Of a stretch of 64,000 nucleotides of DNA, positions 22,897-34,310 are shown piece after piece. The stretch is from Ehretia macrophylla. Lineage: Eukaryota; Streptophyta; Magnoliopsida; Boraginales; Ehretiaceae. Every line of letters starts with the position of its first letter. The first letter of the stretch is position 1. Below the pieces are notes generated by a model. The model made no database searches, was not told the origin of the DNA, and saw nothing but the letters and a program-made list of their open reading frames with translations. A program made the translations under genes and the position numbers. Where the stretch lies: NCBI GenBank assembly GCA_037974665.1, contig CM075768.1, forward strand, positions 2,217,501-2,281,500. The letters are read 5' to 3'.

Positions 22897-22998
22897 ATGC
22901 TTACAGGTGTTGCAGAGCCGGATTACGGGTACGTGCCTCCTGAGGAGGAAAATGTGCCTTACGTGGACGAGTCATATGTTCCTGAGTCTTATCCATAA
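22897..22998 (+). CDS. Conserved LTR micro-ORF (33 aa), plus solo LTR
   Basis: ATG at 22897, stop TAA at 22996. Encodes MLTGVAEPDYGYVPPEE and then an acidic, Tyr-rich tail containing YVDESYV. Begins about 26 bases after the TATATAAG box and includes a TTACAG|GT acceptor-like site. Differences from the B copies are enriched in third codon positions, and length variation in F is exactly nine bases. It could be a leader peptide of the LTR transcript. No known family recognised. Confidence 0.45.
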   Translation: MLTGVAEPDYGYVPPEEENVPYVDESYVPESYP

Positions 22999-23423
22999 TT
23001 CTATGTTGTTTAATGTCATGTATATTAGCTTAATAGACTTTTATATGCTTTATGGTTCTTATTGTAATAGATGTTGAAAAGATGATGATCCAAATGATGT
23101 TAACTTATTGGCTTTCTTTTGTCTATGGTTAAGTTGTAGATGTGTCTCAACTTATTTTTGAAATGTATGATAAGGTTGAGGTATTGTATGTTATGTTGGA
23201 ACGGAGGCAGATAACGAAGACTGATTATTGTATATTACGGTTATGTTGTATGTTGTTATGCTGTTGAGGAGTTGTTGTTTATATGGTTATGGAATTGGAT
23301 GTTTAATGTTATTAATGAGGTTGGTTTAGAACCTCGGTAATCTATTTACTGTCGTTATGCTACCGAAATTCCGTTGCGTCCTGACTGATTGTAGGTGGGG
23401 TCGAGTTGGGGCGTGACAGTTAA

Positions 23424-23760
23424 TGATTTCAAGTTCGAAACCATTGCCTTATTAGACTCAGGTGCAGATATGAACTGCATCCAAGAATGCCTTTTACCTT
23501 CCAGATACTTTGAGAAAACCAAAAAGAAGCTTTCTACAGCTGACTCTACCAGACTTCAGATTCGGTACAAATTACCTAACGCGCATGTGTGCAACCAAGG
23601 TATTTATTTCCTGACCAGCTTTGTGCTGATCAAACAATTGAATTCCCAAGTCATTTTAAGGAATCCTTTTCTTCAATAGTTATTTCCCATGACTGTTACA
23701 GAACATGGCATATCCACCAATGTGTTGGGTAAACCAATCCTATTTGAGTTCTATTATCCT
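23424..23760 (+). pseudogene. EPRV aspartic protease domain, copy 2
   Basis: The catalytic motif LLDSGAD has its Asp at 23455-23457. Open 23395-23679 apart from LTR-derived bases at the start. The N-terminal edge lies before the solo LTR (up to 21012). A TAG near 23677 follows the conserved NPFLQ block. Confidence 0.8.
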
Positions 23761-24860
23761 TCACGACGAAGATATATTAACTTAATCCAACAGAAAGAAA
23801 ACCAAATCAGTTTTCTTAAACAAGATATTAAAAGTCTCAGAATTGATGAACAAATTGCTAAACAGCAAAAGTCCATTAAAGACTTTCAGACCAAACTTGA
23901 AAAAGAGGTTTGTTCAGAACTTCCTACGGCCTTTTGGGCTCGTAAGAAACATTCAGTCTCTCTCCCATATGAGAAAGACTTTTCAGAGCAGAATATTCCT
24001 ACTAGGGCTCGACCCATCCAGATGAACCAGGAATATCTATCTATTTCCGAAAAAAAGATCCAGATTTTATCAGATAAGAAGCTAATCCGACCCAGTTGAA
24101 GCCCACGGTCGTGTGCAGCCTTTTATGTTAATAAACATGCAGAACAGGAACGAGGACTCCCTCATTTAGTCATAAACTATAAGCCCTTGAACAAGGTCTT
24201 ACAATGGATCAGATATCCATTACCCAACAAGAATGATCTCCTAAAGAGATTACACCAGACCCATGTCTTCTGTAAATTTGACATGAAATCAGGATTTTGA
24301 CAAATCCAAGTGTTAGAACCAAAAAGGTACAAAACAACATTCATCGTTCCATTTGGACAATATGAGTGGAATATTATGCCATTTGGGCTCAAGAATGCAC
24401 TTTCATAATTTCAAAACATTATGAACCATATTTTTAATCAGTTCATAGACTTCACAATTGTGTACATTGATGATGTTTTAGTCTTCAGTAATGACATACA
24501 TCGGCATTGGAAGCATTTGCATATTTTCTTTAAAGTAATTAAAGAAAATGGTCTTGTGGTTTCTGCACCCAAGATTAAGCTTTTCTAGAGAAAAATCAGA
24601 TTTCTTGGAAACATGATTTCTTTCGGGAAAATCACTCATATCCAAAGAACCCTTGATTTTGTAGAAAAATTCCCAGACATTCTATGAGAAAAAACACAGT
24701 TACAGAGATTTTTAGGATCTTTAAACTATGTTGTAGATTTTTTCCCAGGCATTCGCCATCTATGTAAACCACTATTTGAACGTCTTAAAAATGATCCTCC
24801 AGCATGGTCTGAAGTCCATACCAAGGCTGTTCAGGAAATTAAGCATCAGGTTAAGATTTT
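23761..24860 (+). pseudogene. EPRV reverse transcriptase domain, copy 2
   Basis: Motifs as in copy 1: LVINYKPLN, KFDMKSGF, PFGLKNA and catalytic YIDDVLVFS from 24463. Stops at about 24097, 24298, 24406, 24586 and 24685. The connection and thumb region continue without a frame change to RNase H. Confidence 0.85.
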
Positions 24861-25297
24861 ACCAGTCTTGACTTTATATCAACCAGATACCCCAAAAATA
24901 GTTCAGACAGATGCTTCTGAATTAGGATTTGGTGGTATATTGAAATAGATTTTTGAAGGAAAAGAACACATAGTTTGTTTCCATTCAGGAACATGGGATA
25001 AGGCCTAACAAAATTATTCAACAGTTAAGAAAGAAATTTTGTCCATTGTCAAATGTATTTCAAAATTTCAGGATGATCTGTTGAATCCAAAATTCTTAGT
25101 ACGAGTTGACTGCCAGTCAGTGAAGGATGTTCTTACAAAGGATGTTAAAAACATAGCGTCCAAACAGATTTTTGCTAGGTGGTAGGCCATCTTGTCAATT
25201 TTTGATTTTGATATAGAATATATCAAGGGAAAGGATAATTTCATCCCTGATTTTCTAACCAGAGAATTCTTGACAGGCCACGTGCCTATCACATAGG
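24861..25297 (+). pseudogene. EPRV RNase H domain, copy 2 (full length, stops)
   Basis: Carries the whole domain: QTDASELGFGG with Asp at 24910, the YSTVKKEILSIV block with the catalytic Glu, the VRVDCQSVK block and the final IEYIKGKDN block. Three stops interrupt it (about 24946, 25006 and 25183). It serves as reference for the 219-base loss in copy 1. Confidence 0.8.
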
Positions 25298-25522
25298 ATT
25301 CCTTCGGGAATACCTTTTTCATTTTGTTGTTTTGCAGATTCACCAGAGGTGGACACCAAGAGTTCATTTAGTGAATTCAGATGGACTGTTTCAAGTCCAC
25401 CACATCAAGTAGATTGAAACAAGTTTTCAGATCCAGAAGGAAAATTGATAACATTTCAGCAAACTTCCTTTATATTGTTGCTAACCATTTCAAAGAACCA
25501 TTCAATCCTGACTTAGCAAACA

Positions 25523-26425
25523 ATGACACCCAAGAAGGACAAAGGCAAGGCAAAAGTATTCGACATCAACTCTTATGCCCAGAAAGCCATCACTCCAACA
25601 CAATCATCAACCCTAGTCAAGGTTGAAGATAAATAGATAACCCATACACAGACATCTACCCAGTTACCCCTAAGTAGAAACCTCACAGTTTTATGGACTC
25701 TGACCCCACAGAAACCATTAACCGGTGTTCATACAGGTGTTGCAGGCACATCGTCTTCACAGACAACAGTAACAAGTTTCAGCCCCTTGTTACCAAACCA
25801 AAACCAATAACCCCAGAACCTACACAGTCATCACCATACATTTACAAGGACGTCTTTGACCAGATCCTTATAATAGAACCAGAACACTTCAAACAAAACC
25901 CTTATATCACTGCAGATGATTTTGCTCATGCATATCTCTACCCCCATTCAAACTACATTCCAAACAACACATTCAAAACTCAAAGTTACTATGAGGTCAT
26001 TCTCATAGCAACAAAATCCATTGAGTTCAGCCCAAACAGAAGTAACATTGGACCAGGTGAATACAACCATATTAAGGCTAAGCTTGAAAAGTTATCACCT
26101 TGGAACAATAGGGAAAACCCCAACAAAGAACCAGACAACTTCTAGTTGACAGATCATACAGATTCTATAACTATTATGATTACATTGCAGCATAGTTCAG
26201 ATGTTTCTATTGCCAAAATGATAAACATGATATGTCATGATTTTTCCTTTTCAAACGCAGTTTTCTAGTTGAGGTCCCAAATTGGTTTATCCAGTGGTGG
26301 GCATCATATGGACCTATCACAGACATTTTACTAGAACCAGTCCTTAAAGGATTCCAGTACTTCATGGAAAATTGGCAGGCACCAGCACATTTAGCCTACC
26401 TTCCACCATTTTTCGTGTTCTACTG
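25523..26425 (+). pseudogene. EPRV ORF2, copy 2
   Basis: Starts MTPKKDKGKAKVFD at 25523 after about 225 non-coding bases, as in copy 1. It has a stop near 25634 and two frame changes; the longest open parts are 25381-25626 (wrong frame at the start) and 25693-26145. The DVFDQILIIEPEHF, TKSIEFSPN and Trp-rich WFIQWW segments are all present. At about 26425 homology to the copy 1 ORF2 end stops and leader-type sequence begins. Confidence 0.6.
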
Positions 26426-26667
26426 AATTTTCTTTCCCTTCTATATTTTCCTTTTAATTCGGCATCACTCTTTTGAACATTGTACTCCTGTACAACCAAT
26501 AGGATAACACAGTTACCTTCTAGTTCATCTAATAACAAGTACAAGACATTCGTCTCGTTTTAACTTCATCTTTCTAGTATTCTTTTTATTTATCTGTCTA
26601 TTATCCCTGTTTATTCCGCTTTCTGTTATGTCTATCTTAATCTGTTCCCCTGTGGGTTGTTTCTGGT
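26426..26667 (+). other. EPRV leader segment ending at the primer site, copy 2
   Basis: Matches 1-227 of the window and ends TTTCTGGT exactly where the primer binding site begins, where an inverted leader takes over. The last 124 bases (26544-26667) form the left arm of an inverted repeat. Confidence 0.75.
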
Positions 26668-26792
26668 ACCAGAAACAACCTAGGGAGAATAGATAAAGAT
26701 AGACATAACAGAAAGCGGAATAAACAAGGATAATAGACAGATAAATAAAAAAAATACTAGAAAAATGAAGATAAAAGAAGACGAATGTCTCT
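26544..26792. repeat. Near-perfect inverted repeat (about 125-base arms) of EPRV leader
   Basis: Left arm 26544-26667, right arm 26668-26792, no spacer; the central 26 bases 26655-26680 are a perfect palindrome around GGTACC. At several variant sites the right arm matches the copy 1 leader (102-226) rather than the left arm, so it joins two different copies head to head and is not a simple fold-back. Confidence 0.85.
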
Positions 26793-26808
26793 AGTCAACA
26801 TAGTTGTA

Positions 26809-27522
26809 ATGGCTTCTAGTAGCAGTAATACTTCAGTAGGATCAGATAATAATACCATAGCTAAAACAAAACAAACATGGACAGTAGGAGAGTTAAGTAA
26901 TTGGAAACCTCCTAAGATGAACATAAATGAGATTTACTAGAAAGGTCTCATCGACCTAAAATATCTACTTACCATTAGATGTAAGGAAGAAGTAGTGCCA
27001 TTAACCGGTGATCAACAGAGTATTAGACTATTTTCCCAGAAATCACTAGACAGAGCCAAAAGAAACAGCTATAGGTTTTTTCATATAGGCCATGTGCAAG
27101 TAGCATTTAAGCCGCTAATCAGAGAAGGTCTACATACCAGTATATATCTAGCCCTTAGAGATTGTAGATTACTCAGATATAACGATTCATTACTAGGATT
27201 AGTTGAGACTAGTCTATGTAATGGTCTAGTTTTCTTTAATTGTTTTCTAGACCATACCATATTACTTACATGTCCGTATGTCATGAAAGCACTTCAATTA
27301 GATATTAAGACACATAACTATTATGTTGATTGTGGTACACATGCATATGAAGTTATTTATCATCTTAATTATAAATTGATGACTACAGGATTAAATCCTA
27401 AATCTGTATCCAGAACTAAAAGAAAAGGTGAAACTATCCTTTGGAATATGGACAGAAACAGATCAATAGTTAATATACCCAGAACCATTAAGTGGAACAA
27501 AGTTTCACTTCCAGAAAGGTAG
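26809..27522 (+). pseudogene. EPRV movement protein domain, copy 3
   Basis: Starts at ATG 26809 (MASSSSNTSVGSD). A TAG at 26938-26940 is the only early stop, and 26995-27522 is open. Contains FHIGHVQVAFKPLIREG, LALRDCR and LLGLVETSL. It is preceded by a scrambled leader (inverted arm then plus leader from 26793) with no primer site in the normal place, and is followed by coat-protein sequence on the opposite strand. Confidence 0.8.
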
Positions 27523-27530
27523 GACATTGA

Positions 27531-28311
27531 AAATGATTCTTTCGTGGAAACTTCTGGTAATGTTTCTTTTTAGTGTATGGTTTGTTGCCATACTTCTGGT
27601 TATACTTCTGTCCAATGGACTTGAAGTGATTCTTGTATTTTCTGGATGAAATTCTGGATTTATGTGTCTTCTGAGTATGGGGTGGTTGAAAACTTTCCAT
27701 TGTATACTGTTCACACCAATTTCCTAATTCTAATATGTTAGACTGTTTTTTAAGTTGTGCTTTAAAACGAAGATCAGTGCAAATCTTCAAAGCAGTCTTG
27801 TTAATATGGGATAGGATATCACCATATGTCATTAGATCATAGTCTAATCCTGGGAATTCAAGTGAAAGTGCTTTATTCACTTGCTGAGCAAATAACTTTG
27901 GAAGTCCAGATATAAATCTTTCTTTCCAATAACTGGCGTTATTGTCAGATCTTTGGTAAAGTTTACTGAGAAATACATCCTTATACCATTGGAAGTCTTG
28001 GAGTGTTCGACATCTGATATTCTGAAGGATTTCAGATGTTCGTTCTTGATAAACTGTGGGATCACCTATGAAATGGTAGGTGATATCGTAGACTAAGGCT
28101 GATAGAGCACAAGACTTTGTCTGACCTTGTTGATTAAGAATGGGTTCCCCATTCTCATTGGTTTTCACCATGTTAAGAATACCTTCTTTGGTGGCCTCAT
28201 TCAGGTGGTCATCGCACCATCCTTTGAGTTGGCCATTGAAACCAAGAATGATATTTCTAGTTGCTGCTCTCTCAGTAACAGCTTGTTTATATATGTTACC
28301 GATGATGATCA
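27531..28311 (-). pseudogene. EPRV coat protein fragment, inverted copy
   Basis: Opposite strand to all other EPRV segments. One frame is open throughout (28327 down to 27488, including flanking bases). It has ILGFNGQLKGWCDDHL (a Trp to Cys change), the Leu/Tyr-rich block, and the basic Lys/His tail as far as KHYQKFPRKN, then runs into antisense movement-protein sequence. The knuckle is missing. It is the best-preserved coat core in the window but truncated at both ends. The outer break at 28311 borders an AT repeat. Confidence 0.8.
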
Positions 28312-28330
28312 ATATATATATATACACAAA
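28312..28330. repeat. AT microsatellite at the EPRV border
   Basis: ATATATATATATACAC directly abuts the last EPRV base. EPRVs often integrate at or next to AT repeats (known for florendoviruses), so this may mark an original integration site. Confidence 0.6.
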
Positions 28331-30209
28331 TAAGCTTCATATTTAAGCTAGAAATCAATATTAGCTTCAAATCTAAACTATTATTCAACCTACAACCCAA
28401 ATAGCTAATAGATATCATATAATGGTTCATTAAAACTCATATACATATATGTTTTTCTCTAGGCACTAATTAGCAAGAAACACATGCGTATACAACAATA
28501 TATAACATATATATGCAAGTTCATAAGCAAAACATCAACTTTAACTTTAAGATTTGAAATTCCCCTCACTTAATTTGAAAAAAAAATGTAAGAACAAGCA
28601 TAGAAGAACCTAGGTTGAGCTTAATCCACTTTGATTTAGCCTAGCAACCAAGCTCTTCCACTCCAATCTTCAAGCCCTAGCTATTTTCTATTTTCCCTCT
28701 TTCTTTCTCCTTTGGCCTATTTTGGCTTGAGCTTTTGTGGTAGTTTTGGCTTTAGTTTTATTTAAATGGAATGATCAAAGCTTAAGTCAACTGGTAAAGA
28801 TCACTATTTGCTGCAAGCAAAATATTGCTCTATATTCCACCAAATAATCACTAATTAGTAAAAAATTCATCAAAAGACCATTATATCCCATGCACATACA
28901 CTTTAGAAATCATTTATCAATTCTCGCATAAAAGGGATATCTCTGACACATCTTACAAAATTAGTCATAACTTCTTCTAGAAAACTCTAATTCGTGAACC
29001 GTTTGAAGCGTTAGAAACTAGACTCGTAGAGCTTTCCAACCATATAAAAAAAAGCCACCTAAATATTCCCAAATTGGTACAGTTTGTATTTCGAAGTTGG
29101 CCCAAAATTGACTTGTAACTTCCGAGTATTACTTATTTAATTCAATTCGACATCCATTGAAATGTTCCGTCATCATTTTGACACATTTCACACTACTCAA
29201 TACCTTTTTAAGCATTAATGGATCATTTTCCAATAATTGTCAAATTATTCCTACTCGCCTCTGGCATTACATATGTGCATTTAGACTTTATGTAATTGTA
29301 CTTAAAGTGGCATTTCATTTAATTTGGTAAAGAATGACATACTTGTCATTTTAATGAAAAGCTTGCACAAGTGGTCTTTTTACACCCTTTAGATATTTCC
29401 CTACCTACCAAAATAAGACTTTGACTTAACCTTTAGTCTTGCATTGACTTAGCCCTTGACCATTTAACCAAATAATAAAACAAAGCAAAGCCAAAGCAAG
29501 CAAAAGAAAAAAAAAATTGGATAAGAGGAGAAAAGAGAGAGAAGATGCGGCTGAAAAAGAAGGAAGAGGATAGTGTTCAACCAAGGTTTTCATCCATTTT
29601 TTAAGAAGAAGAAGAAGAAAGAAGGCCTTTGCACTCAAATTGAAGTTAGAACTTGCCTATTCTAGCCTCCTTGCCGCCTATTCTAGCATTTCTAAGCATT
29701 TAAGGTGAGGGGATTTTAAATCTAAGAGTTTAAAATTGATGTATTGTTTATGAACTTGCTTATTTATACTTTATTTGTTCAATATGCTCTTGTATCTTGC
29801 TATGTAGAGCTTAAAGAGTAACATACTTGCTTGGTTTCAAGATTGAACCATTAAATCTTGTTGTTGGGTAAAATGTGTTGTATTTTGATTTTTATTGCTA
29901 GAAATGGGTTCAATCCTTGTGCTATGTTTAAATATGGAGTTCATATGTATATAAATTTGTTGATAGCAAGATTTCATGACTTATAAGTAGGTTTAGCAAG
30001 TCTTTTGTGTGAATTTGTATAGCTGTCTAGGAATTCCAGTTTCTGCGCAATGAATTTCCTTGACTTATTTGATATAGTAAACGCTGTTTTTTAGGGCTGA
30101 ATTTTGGATATAGTATGCTAGAGTGGCAATAGTACAAATTGTCTTTTATGTGCATTTCCTAATTCGATGGTTAAGGTGTTCATTAAAATCCATTTCAGTG
30201 AGTTACTAC
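28331..30209. other. Non-coding DNA, probably LTR remnants, unassigned
   Basis: No ORF with a recognisable product. Near 28560 a CCCCTCACTTAA context resembles minus-strand LTR downstream sequence (compare 59590). Near 29700 AAGGTGAGGGGATTTT and the following CTTGTATCTTGCTA word resemble the plus-strand H LTR at 40606-40700. This suggests two LTR fragments facing each other, but I could not find termini. Confidence 0.35.
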
Positions 30210-30413
30210 TGTGATAACCCGATCTCGACTTTGTACTAATTATGTGTTTAATTGTTTTTTTATATGCAAAAATTATATGTTTACTTAATTTACTACTTAA
30301 TATGTGCAATTGTATGTTTTACATATGTTTATTAGCTTAAAAGTGCATTCAAAACTCGTTTTAACTCCTAAGTGTGTCTTTTCGTCTACTTTGGCCACGT
30401 AAGGGTCAAATAG

Positions 30414-32813
30414 TGTCACGCCCCAACTCGACCCCACCTACAATCAGTCAGGACGCAACGGAATTTCGGCAGTATAACGACAATAATTAAGACACTGAGG
30501 CTCTAAAACAACCTCTCAGAATACTATACAACCAAACTCCACAACCAATCAACGATCAATTTCTCATTAACATTAACAACATACAACATAACCATATTAT
30601 ACAATAATCATTCTTAGTTATACGCCTTCGTTCCAACATACTACCTTAACTTTAACATACATATCAAAATAGGTTATAAACCAACTTAGTAATCTAAACA
30701 TGATCAAAAGAAGACTACTAAACCATTATACATAAGTCTTTATACTAAGGTTGGTTTTACAATACATCATATTACAATAACTATAAACAATCTCATGGCA
30801 AAGACTCCTGCACATAAGACTCATCCGCGTAAGGCACATTATCCTCTTCTGGAGGCACGTACCCGTAATCTTGCTCAAGGACACCTGTAAGCATGCAATA
30901 ATAGAGAGTGAGCTTATATAAAACAAGCTCAGTGAGGATCCGATAGATCTCTAACAGTATTTACTATACTCATTGGAAATGATCCTTTGAGTAGTAAACA
31001 CACAATAAAACATTAATAACAATATAAACACATAACTATAATAACCAATCAATAAAGGATACTCTAGTTGGTGTAGCTCCAAACGCCATCACGATCTCAA
31101 CCATTCTTCTTGTAACTCCCATTACTCACGCACCCGAGGTACCTCACTAGCCTTGCCCTCCTTTACACCTCCGTCATGCGAGTTGGAGGTAGTCTCTGGT
31201 GGTCATGTCGTTATCAACTCGACAGCCCGATGCTGCCCGAGAGGTGGCACACACATACCAAGACTCAGCAATAATAATAAACATCATTCACAGGAGGACA
31301 ATCTAGAAGAATTGCCTAACTCCCGGTTCATCAATCATCAATAATCATTAATTATCATCAATTGTCATCAATATAACATCAAGTAATCAATTAAACAACA
31401 AACAACTAAGTTAGATGAGAAAGTAGGCCATCCAACTTAACATGTATTAAACACGTAATCTAACCCTAGTCTAACCAATTACAACTCACAATTCAATCAC
31501 TCAACACCACCTAATCATCTAAAGGCTCAATTCAACAATTTAAAGAAAGACAACCGAAACTCCAAATAATCATATCTAACATTCTACTAATCCAAACAAC
31601 TCCAAATCAATTTCTAACACTCATCCATTCAATCAACTATATTAGCCCTCTCGGAAACCAACCAAGACACATCAAAATCAAGCCCAACAACTTTAAAACC
31701 TCAATGCACCTAGGCTGAAATTTTTGATTTTTCACACCAACATCACAATCGAAAATTCGGCATTATCACGCCGCTACCACGTAATTAACAAACTTTTAGA
31801 AATTGACAGCAATCGATTTCAATCACAACAACTCAAGATATTCATCAAATGGCCAATTAATCAACTTTTAATACCCGAAAATAAATAATTTCACTACAAT
31901 GGTTCAAATCTCGTACTAATACACATAAATGATCCCTAGCATTCACTGAGCAATAATATAACTTCAAATTAACATTCTAACGGTTCAAACTGCAATTATA
32001 AGCAAAAATATAAAAAATGACTTTTGAGATCTAGAATTTTTCTCTCACCTTTAATGTGTTTTGAAGCTACAAAGATCCTCAATGGATGCTCAAGAGGTGG
32101 AATCAAGCCTTAGTTGATGGAAATTGGCCTTGAATTGCTACTTTTAATGAAAATTTACTTTGAAAAAGTGTTGAAAATGCTCTCAAGAAAAACTATGGAG
32201 TTTCGGCCACTTGTGTATGCTTTGAGTGTGTTTTGTGCTTTGTTAGTAGGTGTTGATGCATAAATAAGCTAAGGTCAAATAAATTAAAAGAAAGTCAAAG
32301 TTAATTTTTAGTCTTTTAATTCATTTCTTAGTCTTTTAATTCATTTCTTGGCTATTTCTTGCTCAACTAACAAATTAACACCTAAATTAATTCTAGACAT
32401 TAAATTTTAGGTGACAAAGAGTTTTACATTAAAATAGTTTTACCCGAGTCGGCTCAAAACTCGTTTTCTTGCAAAAGAAAGTGTAAAAATATTTAAAATT
32501 CCAAAACTGATTCCAAATCCATTTTAATCAAACATGGGTCTATTAATACCCGAGGACTAGGTTTTAAAACGTTTAAAATAATCCTGTAAAAATTTTAGTA
32601 GACAGGTGCTCAAAAATACTATTCACCAAAATCGATGATAAAATTTATGATTCCGTTTTCTATGAAAATTTCATGAATGCACACTTAGCATGTATTAGGA
32701 GTATTAATCACATTTTTAACACATTCTAAGTCATATAACACATAAACAGGTCAATTCACGCAAAATGAGGTAAAACACGCAAATCGAGATAAAGCAAAAT
32801 ATGGGGTCTCATA
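30414..32813 (-). repeat. 3' LTR of element B (left)
   Basis: 2400 bases, TGTCACGCCCC to GGGGTCTCATA; the terminal CA has become TA, while the right LTR still ends CACA. Contains an open micro-ORF and a TATATAA box near 30912-30925 (minus strand). Confidence 0.9.
30793..30894 (-). CDS. Conserved LTR micro-ORF (33 aa), element B left
   Basis: Open from ATG 30894 to TGA at 30793-30795. Same frame and length as the solo LTR copies, with DYGYVPPEEDNV and DESYVQ. Against the plus solo LTR copy I count seven silent or stop-to-stop codon differences and six replacement codons over about 34 codons. Confidence 0.45.
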   Translation of the reverse strand: MLTGVLEQDYGYVPPEEDNVPYADESYVQESLP

Positions 32814-32829
32814 TTCTCCCTCCCTTAAA
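32814..32829 (-). promoter_or_regulatory. Polypurine tract of element B
   Basis: Minus strand TTTAAGGGAGGGAGAA directly precedes the 3' LTR. Confidence 0.75.
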
Positions 32830-32859
32830 GAAATTTTGTCCCCGAAATTCTTACTTGCT

Positions 32860-33110
32860 GAATGGAATAGATCTGGGTACTACTGCTGTATCTGATCTCG
32901 CCTCTCCCAAGTAGCTTCCTCAATACCGTGATGTTTCCACAATACCTTAACCATCGGAATCTTCTTCGACCTCAACTCTCGTTCCATTTGATCAAGAATA
33001 CAAATTGGCCGCTCGTCATAAGTCAGATTCTCACGAAGCTGTAACGGTTCTGGCTCAAGAATATGAGAAGGATCCGGATTATATTTCCGTAAATTAGACA
33101 CGTGAAATAC
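32860..33110 (-). pseudogene. Chromodomain at the pol C-terminus, element B
   Basis: After integrase: [13 protein letters not shown], then [20 protein letters not shown], the pattern of the Tekay/Del chromodomain that is thought to guide integration to chromatin marks. One Q codon near the end is TAG (about 32877), otherwise open from 33587. Confidence 0.8.
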
Positions 33111-34310
33111 ATCGTGGACATTAGAGAAATTCTCCGGTAAAGCCAACCGATATGCTAACTTACCAACTCTGCTAGTAATCTCAAACGGCCCTACAAACCT
33201 CGGACTCAGCTTACCACCTTTATCATAACGAGCAAACCCCTTTCGAGGAGACAATCTCAAGAAAATCTGATCTCCGACTGCAAACTCCAAGTCCCGACGG
33301 TGCTTATCAGCATAACTCTTGAATCTACTCTGTGCTGTAAGCATTCTCTGCCTGATCAACTGAACATTCTCAATCTTCTCTAGCAGCTCTGGCATAATAG
33401 TCGGATCAACAGTCTTCATCTCTCCTACTTTATCCCAATACAAAGGTGAACGACACTTACGACTGTAAAGAGCTGCAAAAGGTGCCATCCCAATAGTAGC
33501 TTGATAACTATTGTTATAGGCGAACTCGGCAAGTGGTAGATGTTTCTCCCAGCTCTTCCCAAAGTCCAGAACACAAGCCCTGAGCATATCTTCCAGAATC
33601 TGAATAGTCCTCTCAGACTGACCGTCGGTCTATAGATGATACGCTGTACTGAAATTCAGTTGAGTACCCAAAGTCTCTTGAAGTTTTTCCCACAAACGAG
33701 AAGTAAATTGAGGATCTCGATCTGACACAATACTAGATGGAATCCCGTGAAGTCTAACAATCTGATCCAAATAAAGATCCATCAACTTTGTAACTTCATC
33801 TCCCATCCGCATCGAAATAAAGTGAGTTGTCTTCGTCAAACAATCCATGACAACCCAAACTGCATCGTTATCTCTCGGTGTTCTAGGCAAACCAGTGACG
33901 AAGTCCATCGTAATATGCTCCCATTTCCACTGTGGTATAGCCAATGGCTAAAGCAAACCTGCAGGTCGTTGATGCTCGGCTTTCACTCGCTGACAAGTCA
34001 AACATCTAGACACGAAATGAACAACTTCTCTCTTCATATTATTCCACCAGTAATGTTGCTTCAAGTCCCGATACATCTTGGTTGCACCTGGATGAATAGT
34101 GTACTTAGAATTATGAGCCTCCTCCAGAATACCTCGCCTCAAATCCGGTTCATCGGGAACACAAACCCTGTTCCGAAACCAAAGAATACTATCCTCATGG
34201 ACTTTGAAATTAGACTGATCATCCGTGATCTGATCTTTGATCTTTTGAAGTTTAACATCAAGTTGCTGAGCTTCTCTGATTTGAGACAGCAATAAAGGTT
34301 GAATACAGAG
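33111..34310 (-). pseudogene. Integrase, element B
   Basis: HHCC zinc domain (KYTIHPGATKMYRDL ... CLTCQR, about 34120-33990), then the DDE core: [19 protein letters not shown] and, after a stop near 33628, the SERT region, then the [20 protein letters not shown]-terminal segment. Stops at 33948 and 33630 break the frame. Confidence 0.85.

Larger units (their letters stand above)
21013..23418 (+). mobile_element. Solo LTR (plus orientation) in EPRV protease region
   Basis: A 2406-base LTR, TGTGAAACTCC to GGGGCGTGACA, flanked by GTTAA at 21008-21012 and 23419-23423. No internal region. The only LTR of the TGTGAAAC/GCGTGACA families here in plus orientation. Its sequence groups with the solo LTR at 6944 and the F LTRs. 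EPRV protease sequence joins cleanly when it is removed. Confidence 0.9.

Noticed and set aside
28126-28346. Plus-strand ORFs 28127-28333 and 28140-28346 as host genes
   Set aside because: They are the antisense of the inverted coat-protein copy.
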